Shown: one piece after another, positions 60,108 to 64,000 of the stretch | How the letters are laid out: every line of letters starts with the position of its first letter | Position numbering within the stretch: position 1 is the stretch's first letter | Assembly: GCF_000063445.1 (NCBI RefSeq) | Contig: NC_009464.1 | Coordinates: forward strand, 558,001 to 622,000 | Length of the DNA stretch: 64,000 bases | Reading direction: 5' to 3' | Source: Methanocella arvoryzae MRE50 | Lineage (GTDB): Archaea; Halobacteriota; Methanocellia; Methanocellales; Methanocellaceae | The notes under the pieces: model-generated | What the model was told of the DNA's origin: nothing | What the model saw: only the letters and a program-made list of their open reading frames with translations | Database searches by the model: none | Made by a program: the position numbers and the translations under genes

Positions 60108-60345
60108 TACCACAGAGACACAGAGGTGCACAGAGGTGCACAGAGTGGCTGTTTGACCACAGAGGCACGAGGTCACAGAGACGCACAGAGCCTTTTTAGA
60201 TAATGGTTAGGCGACAAATATTCTATTAATATATCTGTGCGTCTCTGTGTTTCTCTGTGCCTCTGTGGTAAACCGTTTCTCTGTGCGCCTCTGTGCCTCT
60301 GTGGTAAACCGTTTCTCTGTGCGTCTCTGTGGTGAATAGCAGACA
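60108..60345. repeat. Word-iterated inverted repeat, family D (CACAGAG / CTCTGTG)
   Basis: The left arm repeats CACAGAGGTGCACAGAG and CACAGAGACGCACAGAG, and the right arm repeats CTCTGTGCCTCTGTGGT and CTCTGTGCGTCTCTGTG. An AT-rich centre lies near 60210. It lies between convergent HAD and cupin genes, and no other copy is in this window. Confidence 0.85.
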
Positions 60346-60369
60346 AGCAGTTGCGGTAATGTCTAAGCC

Positions 60370-60711
60370 TCAGCTCTTTTTGACCCCGTAGCGGTCGGGC
60401 TGGTCGAAGTGGTCCATGACCATGAGGCCGGCGTAGATGCGGCCGGTGTGCTTGACGCCTTCGGGGATGAAGTAATAGTCACCTTTGCGGTAGGTCCTGA
60501 GTTCGGCGTCGCCGATCTTGAAGTCCAGCCGGCCCTCGATGACGAAGCCCCACTGGGCTTTGTGGGCATGCTCAGGCAGGTCGATCTCCTCGGCGAACTC
60601 CATGAAGATGATCTGCTGGTCCTTGCCCTGGGAGAGATAAGCGGTGACGCCTTGCAGCGGAATATCGGCTTGCGGCAATCGGGTTACTACTGGCGGAAAT
60701 TTACTGCTCAT
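60370..60711 (-). CDS. Cupin-domain protein
   Basis: This 113-residue single-domain cupin has motif 1 LPEHAHKAQWGFVIEGRLDF (His pair and Glu-like position) and motif 2 YYFIPEGVKHTGRI. A metal-binding barrel is likely and the substrate unknown. It is a stand-alone gene next to the family D repeat. Confidence 0.82.
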   Translation of the reverse strand: MSSKFPPVVTRLPQADIPLQGVTAYLSQGKDQQIIFMEFAEEIDLPEHAHKAQWGFVIEGRLDFKIGDAELRTYRKGDYYFIPEGVKHTGRIYAGLMVMDHFDQPDRYGVKKS

Positions 60712-60930
60712 GTCCTCAACATACCATGCCTGCAGATATAAGCCTTTCCAGAGACAGAACTGCTGACGGTGGCGACAGCTGCAGGCTGGAAAACCGGTTC
60801 GTTGTCAGACTGTCAGCTGCCGGATCCGGCGAAAGCACAGAATAGCACCGGCCCGGATAATCAAGCTACTGCTCACCCTAAAATATTATTTATACAATTA
60901 ATAAAAATAAATTATTGGATTGTGGCAGTT

Positions 60931-61482
60931 ATGGGTGGGCGAGAGAAATCGATAACTAGAATAGTTGCATCGCTAACAGCCATCTTTCTGATAGGATTGC
61001 TGGCAGGACAGTTTGCGGAAGCCCAGGAAATTTCCAAAACACAGCCTGTAAGTAATGTGATCCCGGCAAACCCGGCAAACGTGAAGTATAACACGATCAC
61101 CGACCGGGCGGATACTCTCGACAGGCATCCGGTACTGATGGACAACCCTTCTGCGCATAACCCGTCATACCAGGAGCTCATGGCTTTTTTAAAGAGCGAT
61201 GACACGGTGAATAACAAGTACGACTATCCAAATTATACCTGTGCCAATTTCGTGGTGGATCTGCAGCATAAAGCCGAGAGCAAGGGCATTAACTGTGGCT
61301 ACGCGGGCATCAACTTCAGGGGAAAAGAAACCGGCCACGCGATCAACGTTTTTCCGACTACAGACGCTGGGTTAGTCTACGTAGACCTGACCGGCGGCAA
61401 AATGATCATTTCGAAGAACCTCAGGAAAGGCATGAAGTACTTTAACATGGGAGTTATCGAGAGTGTGAAGATTTACTGGTGA
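60931..61482 (+). CDS. Exported protein with a Cys/His pair resembling a papain-like peptidase
   Basis: This 183-residue protein has a signal peptide (RIVASLTAIFLIGLLAGQF) and then a mature domain with YTCANFVVDLQHKAESKG, KETGHAINVFPTTDAG and YVDLTGGKM. The Cys early and the GHA-His later with a following Asp resemble transglutaminase/CHAP-like folds, but the family is not certain. ATG 60931 starts the signal peptide. A TATA-like run lies at 60880-60900. Confidence 0.65.
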   Translation: MGGREKSITRIVASLTAIFLIGLLAGQFAEAQEISKTQPVSNVIPANPANVKYNTITDRADTLDRHPVLMDNPSAHNPSYQELMAFLKSDDTVNNKYDYPNYTCANFVVDLQHKAESKGINCGYAGINFRGKETGHAINVFPTTDAGLVYVDLTGGKMIISKNLRKGMKYFNMGVIESVKIYW

Positions 61483-61582
61483 CAGCCAAAAGACTGGCTG
61501 ATAGGTATGCAGGTGTATCTCTGGCGGCCGGGCAAAATCCGAAAAAGTGGCTTCCAGAGCGATACAATCTCATGGTACCTGA

Positions 61583-62242
61583 CTACTGGTCATATCTATG
61601 CTTTCCGACTATCAGATTCGCCTGTTCTTTTTCACGTTCAGCCAGTGCATAAGGCACGAGAATTAAGATAGCTGCCGCTATTTTGAAGAGAATATTGCTC
61701 TCAGAAAGATCGTCCGGGATACTGATGAGGGTCATGCCGACGAAGATGATGACTCCGGCCATGTAGAGCGTATAGCGGTGCAGATGCACCTGTAAACCCA
61801 GCTCAAAAAACAGGTCTCTCAGCCTATTACCGGCCTTGACCCATTCGTTGATCAGTGTCGCCAGATCCCAGATGACGACCAGGATAAGGGCGATGACGAG
61901 TAAGTTCCCCAGAGAATTGCCGCTTACCGGGGATAGCGGCAGGCACATAGACCCGATACCGATGATCAAAGTTATCGCCAGTACCGCAAACATCGCCGCT
62001 ACGAGGATATGAAAAATATGCCTGTTTTCCACGAAGAGCTGAGCACTAAAGATAAACACTGCCATGATGATGAACAAGACCATGATAGAAGATAGCCAGA
62101 TCCAGACCTCTTCGACCACATCTTCAGGAAGTACAATAAATAAAAAGAGAGTTAACAGGATAATTACCAGCAACAGGATGACAAGTTTTAGAGAAACTTG
62201 CCTGAATCGCTCGACATTATCAATTTCTTCAAAGCCGAACAT
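61583..62242 (-). CDS. Polytopic membrane protein of unknown function
   Basis: This 219-residue protein has about six transmembrane helices (for instance KLVILLLVIILLTLFLFIVL and LLVIALILVVIWDLATLINE) with short charged loops and a basic C-terminal tail. It contains no motif I can name. Confidence 0.68.
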   Translation of the reverse strand: MFGFEEIDNVERFRQVSLKLVILLLVIILLTLFLFIVLPEDVVEEVWIWLSSIMVLFIIMAVFIFSAQLFVENRHIFHILVAAMFAVLAITLIIGIGSMCLPLSPVSGNSLGNLLVIALILVVIWDLATLINEWVKAGNRLRDLFFELGLQVHLHRYTLYMAGVIIFVGMTLISIPDDLSESNILFKIAAAILILVPYALAEREKEQANLIVGKHRYDQ

Positions 62243-62534
62243 GGGGAAACCTTTGCATGACTATATTGTATACATTGAGCGCTACACCAGCCGTATAAGC
62301 TGTAGCTGGCTAAGCTTACCCCAGTTTCTCCATACATACGGGTAAGCACCAAAAGCCCTACCCAGCGTGGTGCAGATGCTTATAGTACAATTATATGTAA
62401 CCCGATAATATATAAATTATACGATTATTATAAAAACATAACAAGTGTTTTCAGACTGTAGTCTTCAGAAACCTCGATAGCTTCATGTAGTCGATAGTAT
62501 CGTCGGCAAAGAAGAGTTTATAATAAGTTATAGT

Positions 62535-62840
62535 AGCGAGCGCGCCTTAGGTCGTCGTTACCGCACATGATAGGTTGTCTTGCCCCTTTCCTCCAACCCG
62601 TGCCCCTGCAAGCGTCAGTTGTCCACGGTTAGCATGCTCCCTTCCGGGCCTGTGCCGGTCCCCGCAATCAAGGCAGTCGACGTGCTCTCCAGCACGGCGA
62701 TTTACCACCGCTAACCCAGCAGGACGGATCTTCAACGTAGAGAAAGCAAGGCCTTCATGCGTCAGAAAACGCCTTCCACGGGCTTCGTCCTCCGCATGCC
62801 GACGATTTCGGATTACAGGTGACGCCGAATCACCCGGACT
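62535..62840 (-). ncRNA. Signal recognition particle RNA (7S RNA)
   Basis: On the minus strand the conserved helix 8 segment reads GGGGACCGGCACAGGCCCGG then AAGGGAGCA, the SRP54-binding GNAR/asymmetric-loop signature (near 62640-62670). The 5' Alu-type segment GGTGATTCGGCGTCACCTGT lies at its other end (62834-62815). A TATA box (AAATATAC) at 62863-62855 sits 20-25 bases before the predicted 5' end. The ends are approximate; the length of about 305 is normal for archaea. Short reading frames here are shadows. Confidence 0.9.
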
Positions 62841-62923
62841 AGCTCGCCAAACTGGTATATTTGCACGCGCGCGGCAATAAACTTTTTGCCTGATCAGGCA
62901 GTAATAATTGTTATGGTGATCAT

Positions 62924-63178
62924 ATGGCAGATGAGAACGTAGAGGCCATGGTCGGCTACATCAGCGGCAACGTGAGGCGAAAGCAGATCGTCGAGGCGCT
63001 GAGCAGAGGGGCCGAAAGCATCGAAGCCCTGGGAAAACTGACCCGCATCCCGAGGCTCTCCCTTGATAAAATGATGGAAGAAATGGCCGGAAAGAACATC
63101 GTGAAGAAAGAAAAGAACGTCTACAAGCTCACCGAAGCCGGAGAGCAGGCTACCACCGTCCTCAAGGCGATGCGCTGA
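62924..63178 (+). CDS. Small winged-helix-like protein, paralogue of 54072-54380
   Basis: This 84-residue protein has VEAMVGYISGNVRRKQIVEAL, LGKLTRIPRLSLDKMMEEMA and VYKLTEAGEQATTVL. It is alignable over its length with 54072-54380 except for the shorter C-terminus. It is probably a nucleic-acid-binding regulator. It is transcribed divergently from the SRP RNA, 240 bases before cheW. Confidence 0.8.
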   Translation: MADENVEAMVGYISGNVRRKQIVEALSRGAESIEALGKLTRIPRLSLDKMMEEMAGKNIVKKEKNVYKLTEAGEQATTVLKAMR

Positions 63179-63419
63179 AACTATCGCCGGGCGGGACAAC
63201 GATATAATTTTTTTACAGACGGGACACTGCACCCGGGGCTTCTGCTCCCTGGCGACCGGGTCCCGTTCAGAAGATCCACAATCGGCAGCAGCCGATCTTT
63301 TAATTCAGTAATTATACTATTGGCTCAAAAAAACTATAATAAAGGCCGGTGGTTTTACTTTTAGCGAGTTAGCGGTGTTCCCGACCGCATTAAGGCGGGC
63401 TGGTTGAGGGATTATAGAT

Positions 63420-64000
63420 ATGGCGAGTGACGAGGAGATGCAAGTAGTCGTATTCCGCGCAGGCGAATCGGATTATTGTGCGGACATCCGGGACGTCAGA
63501 GAGATCATCAGGCTGGATAACATCACCAGCATACCGGGCTCGGGAGAGCACTTAGAGGGCATCATCAACGTCCGCGGAGAAATAGTGCCGCTCATATCCC
63601 TCCGCAGCCTGACGGGCATGCCCCGCCAGGAGACTGACAGGGAAACCAGAGTGCTGATCATCGATCACAAGCCCGCTTTCGGGCTCATCGTGGATACGGT
63701 AGGCGAGGTGAAAAAAGTGCCCCGGGAGACTGTCGTGCCCCTGCCACCGATGATCAGGAACAGAATCGACAACCACCTCTTTACGGGCATCGTCAAGCTG
63801 CCTGACCGCATCCTGATCATCATCGACCTTAAGAAGGTCGTGGACAGGAAGGCCCCGGAGCAGGAATGCCTGGCTATCGATACTGAGCCTGCCGGAGTCG
63901 AGGAAACGCTGCAGGTGTCCGATAACAGCGATCAGGCGCTGGCACCGGCAACGCCTGCTCTCACAGCAGTTGCCGCCCCGGAAGCCACACAGCAGCAGCC
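63420..64000 (+). CDS. cheW: Chemotaxis coupling protein CheW (runs off window end)
   Basis: The visible about 193 residues form a CheW domain (about 8-145) with VVVFRAGESDYCADIRDVRE, NITSIPGSGEHLEGIINVRG, VPLISLRSLTGMP, FGLIVDTVGEV and FTGIVKLPDRILIIIDLKKV. An Ala/Pro-rich extension follows and continues beyond the window. CheW links receptors to the CheA kinase. The ATG 63420 follows GAGGGATTATAG. No CheA or receptor is visible here; they may lie downstream. Confidence 0.92.
   Translation, partial: MASDEEMQVVVFRAGESDYCADIRDVREIIRLDNITSIPGSGEHLEGIINVRGEIVPLISLRSLTGMPRQETDRETRVLIIDHKPAFGLIVDTVGEVKKVPRETVVPLPPMIRNRIDNHLFTGIVKLPDRILIIIDLKKVVDRKAPEQECLAIDTEPAGVEETLQVSDNSDQALAPATPALTAVAAPEATQQQ

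Noticed and set aside
62547-62880. Short open frames on both strands
   Set aside because: They fall inside the SRP RNA gene, whose helix 8 motif and promoter are clear.

Overview
ORGANISM. The window reads as chromosome of a methanogenic archaeon, most likely Methanocella (Rice Cluster I); that name is an inference. Supporting signs are methanogenesis marker protein 11, a coenzyme B precursor cluster (aksA, aksDEF), archaeal 2-amino-3,7-dideoxyheptulosonate synthase, ribosomal protein S8e, an archaeal 7S/SRP RNA, archaeosortase A with two PGF-CTERM-type surface proteins, and TATA boxes about 25-30 bases before many starts. Bacterial-type genes are mixed in: ruvCAB, a RavA/ViaA-like pair, CheW and thiEM. 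LAYOUT. 1-7.4 kb: start of mscL (minus strand, cut by the window edge), S8e, archaeosortase A, thiamine salvage (thiE-thiM), glycerate kinase, a secreted phosphatase-like protein and ADH synthase. 7.9-19.2 kb: CBS/ParB-like protein with hisE, a YhbY RNA-binding protein, cyclase plus PfkB sugar kinase, a metallo-hydrolase, the RavA/ViaA-like pair, cobQ and a DUF169 protein. 19.3-28.2 kb: a cobalamin region with the importer btuFCD and the lower-loop and salvage genes cobD-cbiB-cobS-cobY, interrupted by a UbiA-type prenyltransferase and three tandem copies of a tiny CxxC-x17-CxxC protein. 28.2-37.5 kb: coenzyme genes, namely marker protein 11, a thiamine-diphosphate 2-oxoacid oxidoreductase-like protein, aksA, and the divergent aksD-aksE-aksF operon followed by an unknown gene that overlaps aksF. 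37.6-44.4 kb: membrane protease, SIMPL protein, small unknowns, trpB2 behind three TGTACA boxes, and two tandem MDR oxidoreductases. 44.4-46.6 kb: ruvC-ruvA-ruvB, with ruvB frameshifted by one base. 46.8-64 kb: a HEAT-like/zinc-ribbon protein, surface proteins, superoxide reductase, YchF-type GTPase, tRNA-Leu(CAG), a TetR regulator beside an orphan DNA methylase, membrane proteins, SRP RNA and a CheW gene running off the end. NON-CODING. Most of the larger gaps hold long imperfect inverted repeats made of short reiterated words. I see five unrelated sequence families with this same architecture, some nested in each other. Together with the TGTACA boxes, two apparent non-AUG starts in the cobalamin region (btuF, cobY) and the ruvB frameshift, these are the points most worth a second look. 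HOW THE GENES WORK TOGETHER. The B12 importer and late B12 genes supply the corrinoid used by methyl transfer in methanogenesis. The aks genes build the chain of coenzyme B. Archaeosortase A would anchor the two PGF-CTERM proteins made in this same window.
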